Source: Struthidea cinerea
Taxonomy: Eukaryota > Chordata > Aves > Passeriformes > Corcoracidae
Length of the DNA stretch: 64,000 bases
NCBI GenBank assembly: GCA_013397865.1
Contig: VZTI01003938.1
Coordinates: forward strand, 113,074 to 177,073
Direction: 5' to 3'
Numbering within the stretch: position 1 is the first letter of the stretch; every line of letters starts with the position of its first letter. This document shows positions 13,374-25,614 of this stretch, piece after piece. Position numbers and translations under genes: made by a program. The notes under the pieces were generated by a model. That model was not told the origin of the DNA, made no database searches, and was given only the letters and a program-made list of their open reading frames with translations.

Positions 13374-16300
13374 CTTTTCGGGCTTGCTTTATTTACCTTG
13401 ATAAAAGGCATCTATAATTTAATCAGAAAAAGAAGAAAGTTGCAAAATTCATGATATCACTACTCAGGTAACCTTTACTAGGCTTACTATATATGAATGA
13501 AATAACAGTGGTGCAATTCAAAGGTCAGGTGAAATTCGAAATCTACAGAAGGATCATATTCCCATTTCTGTTTTTTTGCAAACATAAACTACTTCACATT
13601 GTAGCAGCATGAGAATATAAATGTACTGTTGGAAGGAGAGTTTGTCTTAATTTCTTTTAATGGGCTGTCAGTAATGCTCAAGGAAAATAAATACGTTGTA
13701 TTTTAGATATACTGTCTAGAGAGTTCTCACAGTATAGATTTTTTCCTAGGCATTTCCTTAGTGAAACTGAAATCGAGCTTAATCCTTATATTAGTATTGT
13801 ATTCCATCATTATTGTATCAAGCATTAGTGTATTTTCAAGCCAGTCACTTCCTTGAGGCACCAAGGAGAGTCAGGACACAACCTTTGGTGCAAGCTTTTT
13901 CCTCTGGTCTGTCACTTGCAATATCAGTAGGCTTTCCGATTACTTCTAACTCCAGTCGGCTGTAAGCATGAAACAAGTGTTTAAGTAATACTGACCTTTG
14001 AAATAATTCCTTTTCTTTCTCGGGGCATGTTTGTTTCTCCCTCTAGAAGACAACTATTAGCAATTTAATAAACCAGAACTATTGGCTGGGGAAACAATTA
14101 CAAGAAAATTTCCATCTCACCACTCAAAATGTAATACATTGACGTGTACATATAATTACAGTAAAATGGCTATATTAGAAGAGCGTAAGAGTGTTATTTA
14201 AGTGCCAGTACCAGGATTACTGTTGTCTAGAACCTGAGTTCTTACCAAGCTGAGTGGTTGAACTAGCAGTTAGGGCCTTTCTCTTCAAATATTTAATTAA
14301 GTGCAATATATAGCTTGGTGCGACATGGATTATTTCACTGACTTGGAACTAATTCACAAGTCTAAGCAGTTCACAAGTATATTTGGTAATGCAACCTCTA
14401 TAAATTCCCAAAGAGGAATGAATCATTTTCTCATTAACATGTTAGATATGCCTGATATACAGCATCAAATCTGGGCTGAACAGAGAACTAGAAGTAAAAA
14501 TGCCCAGACCACATCACAAGTGCCACCTGTTGTACCACCATTCATAGTTTCATCTGCTGGAACTCAAGATACTTTATGAGGGGGCACTTCTCTCCAACTT
14601 TAAGCCTTCCTGAGACATCTTTCCTATAAAACTTCACATTTCCATAAAAAGATCTGCCTTTTCAGTTTGGAGAACCATGCCATTGAAACGTCCTTCTCCA
14701 CTCTTACTTCTCCATCTCAGATCACGTTCCACCCTGCAGCCACCAGCCCCTGTTCCCACTGGTGTCTCTGATCCCCCACATGCTTCCAGACTCCATGCTT
14801 AATGACTCATAATTATTTTCCCCCTTCCAGTCCATGGCTTTTCAACTTAATTGTTAGTTTATTCTAGTCCAGGAACTTTTCCCCTAGGTGAGCTTCTTCC
14901 TCTGCCTCCCCTTGGTTGCAGTAACAGCATCACAGCAGCAAGAAACATTCCCAGCTTCACTAAGCAAAAGCTGTACATCATAAACTTTGCATATTTCTAA
15001 ACACAGAAATAATCTGAATCTGAGCTGATTTATTTTTCACACGTCCTGGGATGGATGGTGTTCTTTTATTCTTTCAAAGGAATTGGCCAACTGCCTTTTG
15101 CCAAACGAGTTATTTCCCAGCCATTAACAGCTGATAGATCTTCTGTATCCCTCTTTTGCAAGACAAATGAAAATTACAGGAGAGTAGGAAAGAAAAGTAT
15201 CTAGAAGCATAATTGTTATCTAGAAAATTACTTCCTGTATATTAAATCTCTGCCATGAAAAGATTTTGTCCCACCTGTTTTCTGGTGATAGGGATAGGAT
15301 TTTTCTCAGTAATTAATACAAAGGAAAAATATTACCAAACCAATGATAACCTGCTCTTTTCCCCAAAGCACAGTTCTTTCCATATCTAGATCTTGCTTCT
15401 GTGGGTGAAGGTAGCTATGGCTCCCTACATAAGATGTGTCTCAGAAGTAGGGAGGGAAACAAAACAAACAAACAAATAAAAGAGAAAACCATTGGCGAGT
15501 TCTACAAGAAAGCATAAGATGAAAAAATAAAATTAAAAAGGTGTGGAATAACTTAGATATCATCTGAGAATTTTTTCTTGCAAATCCTTGCAAATGCTGC
15601 TACAATTCCAAATTCCTGATTTCCATTTTGCAATTTTCAGTCTCTCAAATCAATGCATTGGGCCTGTGTCAGTCCAAATGCCATGGGAAAGTGTTGGAGT
15701 GCTTGCAAAGCTATGCCAGGACATCGGTGCTGTGCATGTAACAGCATTACCAGGAGTGTGCTGCCACATACTTGAGGACCAGGACACCCCACTGTTGCCA
15801 AGGCATACATTTGCCAGTGATACATCTCCCCCGTTGCAAAGCATTGCTGCTATCTCATTCCACCTCATGATTTAACTCACTTGGCACAGCTGGCCCGGCA
15901 GCAGACCTGCCAGATCATTGCCTGTCACAAGATCTGAAGCAGAGGCAGAAATGTTGGGCTGCTCTGTGAGATTTGCTGGCCCTGTGGCAGGGAAGTGAGA
16001 GACAAGGGCCAAGGATCAGTGTCACGGTGAAAATACAGAGCTGCATAGTCATTGGCACAGAGAACAAATCGAAATTGCTTTTCTTTTTGCAAGTTTATTT
16101 GGGAATGAAGTAACCCCTGAAGACTTTAAACTACAGAGTTTGTGAAAAGCTCGAGAAAGGAAACAATTTTTTTCCTTCCACAGACATAAGCAAGACATCT
16201 ACATGTGAAGAGGGCCTGAGGCTTGAACATAAAGTGATCTCAAAGTTTGTAGCTTTGAGTGACAGGTCACTGTTTGTTAAATCCCTCATTTCTATAAAGG

Positions 16301-17644
16301 TTGAAAATGAGCTGAAGTAGCTGAGCTGAAAGCTCAGGGTGCTTTCATAACAACCTGAGAAATATTAGAGGCCTGTAATTTTGTTTTGGCTTCTGACTTT
16401 TTCTTCCTATCTATAGCAGTTCTGGAGTACTTTTTCCTCTTGATCTCAGAAATGTTCCCAGCATAGAAATAAATTATCTCTGCTTCAGAATAAAGGCATT
16501 TGGCTTCAATTTAAGGAAAAGACATGCTCAGCTTATTCACATGAACAAACTTACGAAAAAACCAGGATTTAATCTCCGATTAAAAAAACCTTGGAAGTAC
16601 AGTTTTATTTTCATATTGGAGAAAAATAAATATGCTGATATTTTAAGGCATCTGTATATTACCAAAGCTTTTACCCTCTGCCCCCTCCTTACTATAACCC
16701 TCTCAAAACATCTTTTGAAATAGTGTAAAGAACTAAGATTGCTGATGAATGAAAACCAGCAATTTTATAAGATGATGTATAACTGCTGAATCTGAGAAAA
16801 TATAAACAAATTGCTGTTTTCCTACAGAGCTCCTGTAGAAAATGTCTATAGATGTGCTCTATATCTTGTCTAAAGCCATAAAATAATAATAAAAAATTGA
16901 AGTCAAAAATTTAGGCACATTAAGCTTCGTAATTAATAAAAGCATCTACCCAAAGAAAACAGTCTGAATCACATATGCTGGAATTAAAAAGACCTGGCAT
17001 TTCGGAGAGTACTTATTCTGAAACTTCTGACTAGCTCAAAGAATTCCTGAAGGTATGTATCCCTTTAGACAAAACAAACGTGGCTTTTCCACGAAAGAGG
17101 AGTGTTACAGCTGATGGTTCAACAACAAATGCATTGTGTTTGCACTTGATTAAAATTAAATAGTTTTCAGTTATATGCAGCGAAATATGTTTTCATTTAC
17201 TATATAGCTCAATTTTGTTTTACAAGAACACAGATTCAAGTTCTGTTTTGAATGAAGAAACCCAGCATGTTTAATATCTGTCACCATTTTCTTTTGTATT
17301 TTGCTGTTCACATTTTCACTGTGGACCTTAAAGAGCAGTAATGAAAAGAAGCATTAATGCTGCAATTTTGCGGAAGCTCAAGGTCATGCAGCCACAACTG
17401 GATCTGCATAAAAAGTGTCCTGTCTTTGGCTTTGCACTGCTTCCTGTCATCATGTAATGGCATTGAGATATTGCAGTATGATAGACTGTTCTAAGTGACT
17501 CTATATCAGTAGTGTTCATCCAGCCATTTGATAATGTATGTGTACTTCAAGCTTACATCTACAGATATTCTTATCAAGCAATGGTGTTTACAAAGTATAC
17601 AGCGTTTGGAGTGGTTATTTAAAGACCAATCTATTCAAAAGCAC
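13374..17644. other. Non-coding sequence with a GC-richer patch
   Basis: AT-rich overall. The part at about 15650-16050 is richer in G and C and has overlapping open frames of 62 to 95 codons on both strands (within 15588-15875), none with a known domain. A short (AAAC)n-type run lies at about 15458-15478. No gene is called. Confidence 0.6.
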
Positions 17645-17694
17645 AGATAGATAGCTAGATAGATAGATAGATAGATTGATAGATAGATAAATAG
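17645..17694. repeat. (GATA)n microsatellite, imperfect
   Basis: About 12 tandem GATA/AGAT units with single-base interruptions (CTAGAT, TTGAT and AAATAG variants). This is a simple repeat that could vary in length between individuals. Confidence 0.93.
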
Positions 17695-18837
17695 AATAAT
17701 GATTTGGGATATCTTGCATGAAAGACAGCAAACCTAGCAGTTAATATCCTACTGAACAATACAGAAGAGAATAATCTGCAAAGCGTTCTTATTATTGTAT
17801 ATATTATCCATTTCTTCCCTAAGCTTCTGCTACATGAGCACTTGATAATAATGAGAAGTAGAAAACAGAAAGTTTATGTGGGAATAAAGGTAAATTGAAG
17901 CCTATAATTATGAAAGTGTAAACTTCACAGGGCAACAGCATACAAATTAGAACTTTCCATATGTGGGAACCTCTTCACAAAGTTGTACAGTGAAAATCAC
18001 CATAATATCTGAATTCCCAATTTTGAATAGATGTCAATTTCCTCCTGAGTTTCAGCTTTATTGCAAGCCTTGCAGTGTGTTTCCATTAAGCAAAATGACA
18101 TACTATACAACTTTACATCTAAAAATCTGCTTACATTTGTTATTAATCACATTAAGAGATGCTACTCAGGATTAAGAAAGCCTTTTTTAATATTTTAGTA
18201 TATATGTCTCATGAACAATCTATTCTATGTTTTCTTTATGGTTTCAGCATTTCAAACACTGCTTCTAGGTGAGAAGAAATATATTTTTGGCCTGAGATTA
18301 AGAGCCAGAAAAGCCAAACCAAATGTATTGTGCCTTTTTGACTAAATAACTGAGTTTTATGATTAATTAAAACTTATTACTAATACCATGTAATTAAAAT
18401 GTTGAACCAGTGCAATATACACTGACTGAAAAAAATTTATGGTAGGCAAAAATACAAAGCTGTGCAATTCACAGTAATTACAAAAAACATTTCAGAGTAA
18501 TGTAGCCCAATAATTGAAAATTTACCATGCATTCAAACAGTTTCAGCTGCAGATTTGACAGCCTTAATGACCACCATTAAAATTATGGTTCACACAGGTA
18601 ATTGTGGGGTTGGCATTGAATGGAATAAAATAAATTATTTGCTTAATTTTGTACTTGTAAAGTAGAACTGGCTTCCTGTCCTCCCTGCAAGATGCTGGGT
18701 AAAAGGCTGAGTGCAAATTTCCACTTTTTGCTCTTGCTCAAGTGCATTTGGATGACATGTAGATGTCTATAGGGATTATATTCTATCTCTGAACAGGATT
18801 TAACAGAATTTTTGGTCATTATTAGTTATAAATTCAA
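17695..18837. other. AT-rich non-coding sequence
   Basis: No gene, RNA gene or classifiable repeat is seen between the GATA tract and the first CR1 fragment. Confidence 0.65.
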
Positions 18838-18947
18838 AGATCATTGAATAGTAGGATGTTTTGAGTTGGAAAGGACCTTAAAGATCATCTAGTTCCAACC
18901 TCCTGCCATCGGCAGGGACACCTTTCATTAGATCAGGTTTCTCAAAG
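18838..18947 (-). mobile_element. CR1 LINE fragment, 3' end only
   Basis: This reads as the reverse complement of the CR1 3' end: a diverged TCATTGAATAG start, then GAGTTGGAAAGGACCTTAAA, GATCATCTAGTTCCAACC, and a CCTGCCATCGGCAGGGACAC stretch. CR1 is a non-LTR retrotransposon whose copies are usually cut short at the 5' end. Here only about 110 bases remain, with no open reading frame. The terminal octamers are poorly kept, which suggests an old copy. The inner end is placed where similarity to CTCAAAG stops. Confidence 0.85.
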
Positions 18948-21900
18948 AAAACTGAAAGACCACAAATGATTTTTAAGTAATACCATGGACTTCTATAACT
19001 AAATTGGAAATAGTGCATTTTCCCATGCTTATAATTTCTGCCATATTATTATCTTTCATATTACTAGCTTCCATTACAAATGGTACTATTTGCAGACTGG
19101 AATCCTAAAATTGCACTGAAGAAGTTAAAAGGCATGCTGAAAATCCAGAAGAGATTGGATATTAATCATACACCGTGTATTGAGGAAGTGTTTTTCCTTT
19201 GCATACAAGCAAGTCTGAAAATAGACCCAAACAGTACAAATCATAGCCAAGAATTTATAATATTGATCTACTCCAATAATGTATGCAGAAATCCACAATG
19301 ATTCAGATGGTCAGATGCAGTATTTTCTAAGAATGCAATGTAAAGAATTTCTCTGTGTTCCCTTAAGAGCACAAACTTTCCAGAAGAAAGACTGATTTGA
19401 GATTCTTTTCCCAGACAGGGAGGACAAATTCACTTCTTACCAATATTAAATCACAGTATTTTCTTTTAGATATTAGTTACTTTAACTAGATTGTGCTTGT
19501 TCTTTGATTATTTGCTATATCTTCAAAGAACTCAAGGGGTTGGAAATGTTGATTCAGAATTCGGTCTGCCAATTCCCCTATAAATATGATAACCTTTAGT
19601 TGAAAAATAAATTATTAAACACATTACATGATAAAAAATAGCTTCTATAAAATGCAGAGGCACAGTCTTTTCTCAAGAGTACATCCCAATTTTCATTAAT
19701 GTTTCCCCATTAATGTATAAGAGTTCAAGTTTGGCCCAGCGACTTTCCATTATCTGAATAGTTTTGGTCTAAAAAGACAAATGACCTATTATACTACAAG
19801 TGAATAATTTGCTTCTTTTCTTAACCAGATATGTCACTTATTCTATCTTTCATAAGCAATCATAACTCTTCCTCCTTCTATTTTAAGTCATGGTATACAT
19901 TTGCCTGAGCAAGAAAGATGAAATTACCTTCCTTCCACATTTATTATTATACATCTTCATATCAAAACGCAATTTAGAACAAGGTTAAGTAGAATAAACA
20001 GCCTCTCATTGCTATCCTCATTTTGTCTATTGCTGTTCTACTGATTTCAACTGACAGGAGCATTGAGCTGGATGGGAAGCAAGGTAAATGCAGAAGGAAC
20101 TATGAATATATTATCATCATCTTTATTTAGCTGCACCATCAACCCGTGTAGAAAGAAATTGCAGCAATTTGGGAATTTTGATAGGCTGAAACCTCACTTG
20201 TAGTACAATATTCATTGACCCTGGAATATCTAATGTGAAGTAACCTCGAGATGCACAAGCTTCTGTGGGCAACAAAATAACAAATTCACATAAGGAGGCT
20301 TCACATTTAAATTACACAAAAACCAAGATATTTTGAACATACATTAGGGCAGGATATGGTCCTTTGAATGTTATTCTCAATGCTCGTACCAGCAGCAACC
20401 GTCATCTGCAAAAGGGGGCAACAGAGATTCTGCTGAATGGAACAGAATTTTGTACAGTACTCCAGTATATTTAAATTACACCATACTAACAGATGAATGC
20501 TATCATTCAAACAAGCTTCTCTAAGAGAACACAAATGTGGCTCAACTGAAATTCACATAAAGAAATTGAAGGTATTGTTACATCTCCTGGCTCATGAGGT
20601 ACTGAGAACAACCAAATAGTAAATCACTTTGGTGTTCTGCACTGTGTTCACAGAAGTGGTGTCTGAAACACTGCCAAACAGTCTGAAAACTATGGAGAAA
20701 TAATCACAGCTCCAAGGCTGCCTTTTACGTGAGTTCTCTACAAAAAGCAAGATGTTTACCTATTTGTGAGGTTTGAAGAAAGTAAAATCTTCTCCCCCAT
20801 ATTAAAACATCTTAAGGAAAGACATCAAAATAAATAAACCTATTAAATTATTAGGTACAATTTACCTAATAAATTGATAATTTTTTCATGCTGTCTCAGA
20901 CTTCCTTCTTTCATCAAACAATCATAAGAGAAGAAAAATAGTAGGAAATAAGCTATGTGAATTTTAAAAATCTGGAAGTCCCTTCAGCTTCTGAAGAATG
21001 TATTTCAGCATAGAATGCTATTTTTCTTCCTTTTTATCACTTTCTAATTTATTTCTGCAGACCCCAACATATAACATTATTTTTTAGACAGACCTTGACT
21101 AGTAGGCAATCTGACCAGACTGTATTTATTCAGATTTCAAAATTTACTTCAGAAGAAATTAACAGCAGAAAATTTCAAAAAGTTCTAGATGTAAAAAACC
21201 CAACACTTCTAGACTGAACCTCTAAACCATTTCTTTCCACTGCTGGGAGCATATGTAACAATACGTACAATGTTCATGCTAATTATAGTTGAGCTTTATA
21301 ATTTCTCAAAGTAAATATTGACCTAAGCTTAATTTCTGTGACTATTTACCAACTCAATAGAGTAAACCTAGTACTAAGACAAAAATACACTATTTTTGGA
21401 TTCAAGTATTTTTAATAGCAGATCATAACATAGGGAAAACACAACATATTGCAAGATGTGTTTTATTATAAATTTAGTATTATAATTTGGGGAAGTCAAA
21501 CCTGACTGCATATTACAGCTTACTTTTGTAGTAAAAAAAAGTACACATTATCAATATATTTAACAACAGCTGCAGGCATGTATCCATGTCCATCTATCTA
21601 CAAATCACATCTTTCAAAGATCCTCACATTTTGATTTGTAACAGTTTTTAAACACTTGAAATACTTTTAAACTTTTAGTATTTTAAAGGAGAATTATGCG
21701 GTCATATAAAAAAATTAAATCTTGAATTTTAAGCAAAACTCTACCTGCATGCTGACAAGCTCTTAACTTGCTTCTGTCAGATTTCCCTTCTTTAGATTTA
21801 CAGCCTTAAATATTTGAAAACCTTTTTATAATGCTATTCTTTTTACTTAAAGGATATTTCACTTCATACAGAACAGCTACTTTTGAAAAGATAATTTCCA

Positions 21901-22118
21901 TGCAAAGCAACTTCATGTTCAATTCATGTATCATGTTCAGATGTATCTACAACACCACTGTTGCTCCAGAACTTTTTAAGGAAAACACAGTACATATTAT
22001 GTCAGCATGGCACTGTTTTAAATAAACAATACTTCAGCACAAGTAAACACACACATTATAAATTTTATGCATTCAGTCTCATGCATCATGATTCAATGGT
22101 TCTTAAATTACATCTCAG
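18948..22118. other. AT-rich non-coding sequence
   Basis: No gene or classifiable repeat is seen. Small open frames (73 codons at 19080 plus, 75 codons at 20307 minus) show no known motif. Confidence 0.65.
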
Positions 22119-22163
22119 TATGTATATATATATATATGTATACATATATATGTATATATACAC
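22119..22163. repeat. (TA)n / TATG low-complexity tract
   Basis: Alternating TA with scattered TGTA and CATA steps, ending in TATATACACA. It is largely self-complementary, so it could form a cruciform. It is a simple repeat; the open frame running across it (21961-22182) is an artefact of the tract. Confidence 0.9.
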
Positions 22164-24867
22164 AACTACTAAAAAATGTTGAAACAAATGCATCTGGATT
22201 CATGTGTAAACAATTCACAAATTTTTGCACATTTTAATTTCCATGTGTCTGATACATGATTTTTTCTGATAATTTTGCACTTATGTTTAAAAACGTAGAT
22301 CTACTGTATACTTTTGACTGCTGCATCTGAGCTCTGTTAAGTAATTTATTCTTGCTGTTCATCACTGCTAACAGCAATATTCTCTGAGTAACTTTATGAC
22401 AATTTTTCAAATTATCTTGTAAACAGTTTTCCCCCTCTTTTCCCTTGTAAAACTGTGATGAAAGACCTAGTGACAAAAGGTATAAAATGAATTCTGCTGA
22501 ATTCAATTCCAGCAGCTGACGGGGTTAAACTCCAGTATTTACTCTTCAGGCCTACTATGGGAAATTTAACATAGTTGGGAATGAGTGATCCCTGATACTT
22601 CAATGCTGTGAGGCTATTTCCTTATAGCCATAGTAATTTCCTATCCAGCTGGACTTTTGATACCTAAAGTGTCAAGTATAAGAAAAACAAAAGAAAAATA
22701 TTCAAAAAAAATTATAAAATTTGTGCATTAATTCTGAAATTGTTTTTCTTCAAACAATGTATATTGAGGCAAATGCATCAGATTGTCATGAAGATTTTAC
22801 TGGCAATCATTTGAGATACAAAAATCTATGAAAGCGTTACGCATTGTAAGTAATGCAGCAATTCCCATTCATGCACATTGATAACATGAATATTCCATTC
22901 GGGAATGCATCTAATAGTATAGGATCAACTTAGTACTTCATACATTAGTAACTACAGCCTGTTAGAGCTAATATTAATGACACTTTCTATTACAGTTTGG
23001 GCTTTCTCATTTGGAAAATGTTTATCAGAGGAGAAAATAGGCTTAACAGGGAGACAAAACTCTGGAAATGAATCTCTGGAATATGCATATATTCTTGCTT
23101 GGGATGAGCACTTCATCTACTCTTTGCTGTAAACTACATGCAGGGGGACAGATTCTAAAGCTATTTCCTACTGATGGACCCAGAAATACTTCCAGTCTCC
23201 TTCCATCTTTCTTTTGGATTTCCACATAGAAGAGCCTTGTCTGAGGCTGTGACACATCTGAAAACATATTCAGAAATGCATCACCTATGAAACACCCTCT
23301 AGGTGCACACGCAGCCACCCTACACCCCCTGGAGTTCCCAAGACCATGTGAGACAATAATCACAAATAATGGCATACATATACACCAAACTGACCTTTCT
23401 TTCACAACCAGATGGAAATAGTGACAAAGGACATATGAGACTATCATTTCAAGTTTCTGTGGAAGCAGTACAATTAAATGGAGTTTTAGCTAATTCTCTA
23501 AATTAACCTATGAGAAGTAGGTGAAAATTCATGAATTCCAACACTGATATTCCTAACCTTACAATATGTAGTAACCGCATTTTTAACTAGTTAGTTACAC
23601 TGGGCTTACAAGTGATCTTGCTACCCAGGTCACATGAAACAGAACATATTTTCCTAAGCACCAACATCATTATAATCCAGACCTTCTTAGCAAGTCCCCA
23701 GTCAAAGCTCTGGTAAAGTAGGAAATCCTGCACTCAGTTACGACATGAGCAGTGCAGCTCTAATTTCAAGGCCACGTCCAAAATAAGGACAGGGAATACA
23801 CAAGGAAGTCAGGTTTTATAATCAGTGGTATTGAAAGCTGCTGAAAAATTCAAAGATACTCACTGAATCAACTTAATTTGTTACTATATTGAATAAACCA
23901 GGGCAGAATCTTTCCCAGCTCTTTTTGACTTCTGTAATGTAGATTTCTGACAAGTGGAACATACTTACTAGAAAATAATGGTAATCTTGCCCTCAGAAAT
24001 AAAAAAAAGTCTCCCTCAGAGCAATATTTGTGCATATGTATGCACACAAACTATGCATAAATAAATAATATATGTTTGATGATGCAGAAAAAAAAAAAGA
24101 AGTGATAAAACCCACCTGTAAGCCACCTATACCAACACAGCTCTCTGGTGCTTATGTTGACCTGTACACACTTTGTCCATGGGAGCACTCCCACTGAACT
24201 ACAGAGAACTTCCTATCACTGCACAGTGAAATCTACATGCAAAATTGTCAAGATCTATTCCTCAAAATCTAATATGTATAAAGATAGACCTTGCAGTCTG
24301 TAGAGTAGTCTTGCCACAGTATTGTTACATGACCAAACAAGGTAAGTTCATAATACCTAATTAAGTGAGCATTTTAAAGAGAAAATAAATTTCAAATGTA
24401 TTTGTTTACCTGTATCAAACTAACTGAAATTTCTAATTATTCTTTGATTAATCCCTTTTAAAATATTTCAATAAAATCACCACAGTTAAAATAAAATCTT
24501 GCATTTACACTATAAAATATTTACACTATTCTCATAGGAGATGTTTATTACAGTGGATAAAGATTCAGAGCAGTGATCACAGAGGAAGAGTTTCAGTTCA
24601 TATAGCCATTAAACCATCTCAAGATCATGCCTTTGTGCTGTACTGAGGCAGAGAAGTAATTCAGGCATGTATTCCATCATTAAAAATTTAGTTAATAAAA
24701 AGACTCTAAAAAGGAACTGTCTGAATAGTTCTTACTCAAAAAAGAAAAATATTTCCTTGCCTTTCCTTCCTAATTGTCAGAATTTCCTCCACATAAAGTC
24801 TTTTCAGACTACAAGTTTGGTTTTTTTTTTTTATAACAAGTGCAGAAAATAAAGGACATGCTCATTT
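22164..24867. other. AT-rich non-coding sequence
   Basis: No gene is recognised. A 134-codon minus-strand frame at 23043-23447 has no identifiable domain and I treat it as chance. Short A and T runs lie near 24087 and 24821. A donor-like AAG/GTAAGTTC lies near 24341 with no credible exon around it. Confidence 0.6.
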
Positions 24868-25326
24868 CACAGAATCACAGTATCATCAAGGTTGAAAGAC
24901 ACTTTCAAAATCAATCCATCACCACCATAATCACCCCTAAACCATATCCCCAAATGCCACATCCAGACATCACTTGAGCGCTTCCAGAGACAGTGACTCC
25001 ACCACTTCCTAGGCAAATTATTCCACTGCCTAATCACTCTTTCAGTGAAAAAAAATTATTCTAATGTCTAATCTGACCCTCCCCAGGAATGGAAACTTAA
25101 GGCCACTTTCTCTCACCCTTTCACTTGAGTCATGGCAGAAGAGATGGACCCCCACCTGGCTATAACCTCCCTTCAGACAGTGGCAGAGAGCGGTAAATTA
25201 CCCCCTGAGCCTCCTTTTGCCTAAGCTAAACAGCTGCAGCTCCCTCATTGGACTTGTGCTTCAGATATGACAGCTTTGTTGCCCTTCTTTGAAAATGCTC
25301 CAGCACCTCAATGTCCTTTTTGAAAT
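24868..25326 (-). mobile_element. CR1 LINE fragment, diverged
   Basis: It begins CACAGAATCACAGTATCATC followed by AAGGTTGAAAGACACTTTCA, the reverse complement of a CR1 3' end with its terminal octamers. It continues through recognisable blocks: CACATCCAGACATCACTTGA, GACTCCACCACTTCCTAGGC, CAATGTCCTTTTTGAA. The copy is cut short at its 5' end (window right side) and has many substitutions. A poly-A run replaces part of the usual AAGAATTTCTTCC block. No reading frame survives. Confidence 0.88.
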
Positions 25327-25550
25327 TCAATATTGTGTAAAAATATGAAACTATATGAACATTGCACAAATGTGGAATACACATTTTTCTGGATTACCCT
25401 GGACAATGTTATAGTGACTGGTTTTCGAACTAGGTCTGTGGAAATCATGCTGACTACTCTTTTGTTCTGTGTAATGAAGCATGAACTGTCTGATATTTAT
25501 GTTCCAGGTTTAATTCCAATTCATTTTATTGATGACTGGCATGGAAATGA
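25327..25550. other. Spacer between CR1 and GGAA tract
   Basis: About 220 bases of unclassified sequence. An open frame starting at 25333 runs into the GGAA repeat and is not credible as a gene. Confidence 0.6.
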
Positions 25551-25614
25551 GGAAGGAAGGAAGGAAGGAAGGAAGGAAGGAAGGAAGGAAGGAAGGAAGG
25601 AAGGAAGGAAGGAA
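25551..25614. repeat. (GGAA)16 microsatellite
   Basis: Sixteen uninterrupted GGAA units, 64 bases. One strand is all purine, so the tract could form triplex DNA. GGAA is also the core recognised by ETS-family factors, and long GGAA arrays are known ETS-factor binding platforms in mammals. The lack of interruptions suggests recent length change. Confidence 0.97.

Noticed and set aside
23043..23447. 134-codon minus-strand open frame
   Set aside because: No recognisable domain or splice context; length is within chance for a window this size.
24636..24665. Possible third MIR fragment (TACTGAGGCAGAGAAGTAAT)
   Set aside because: Too short, and it lacks the rest of the MIR context seen in the other two.
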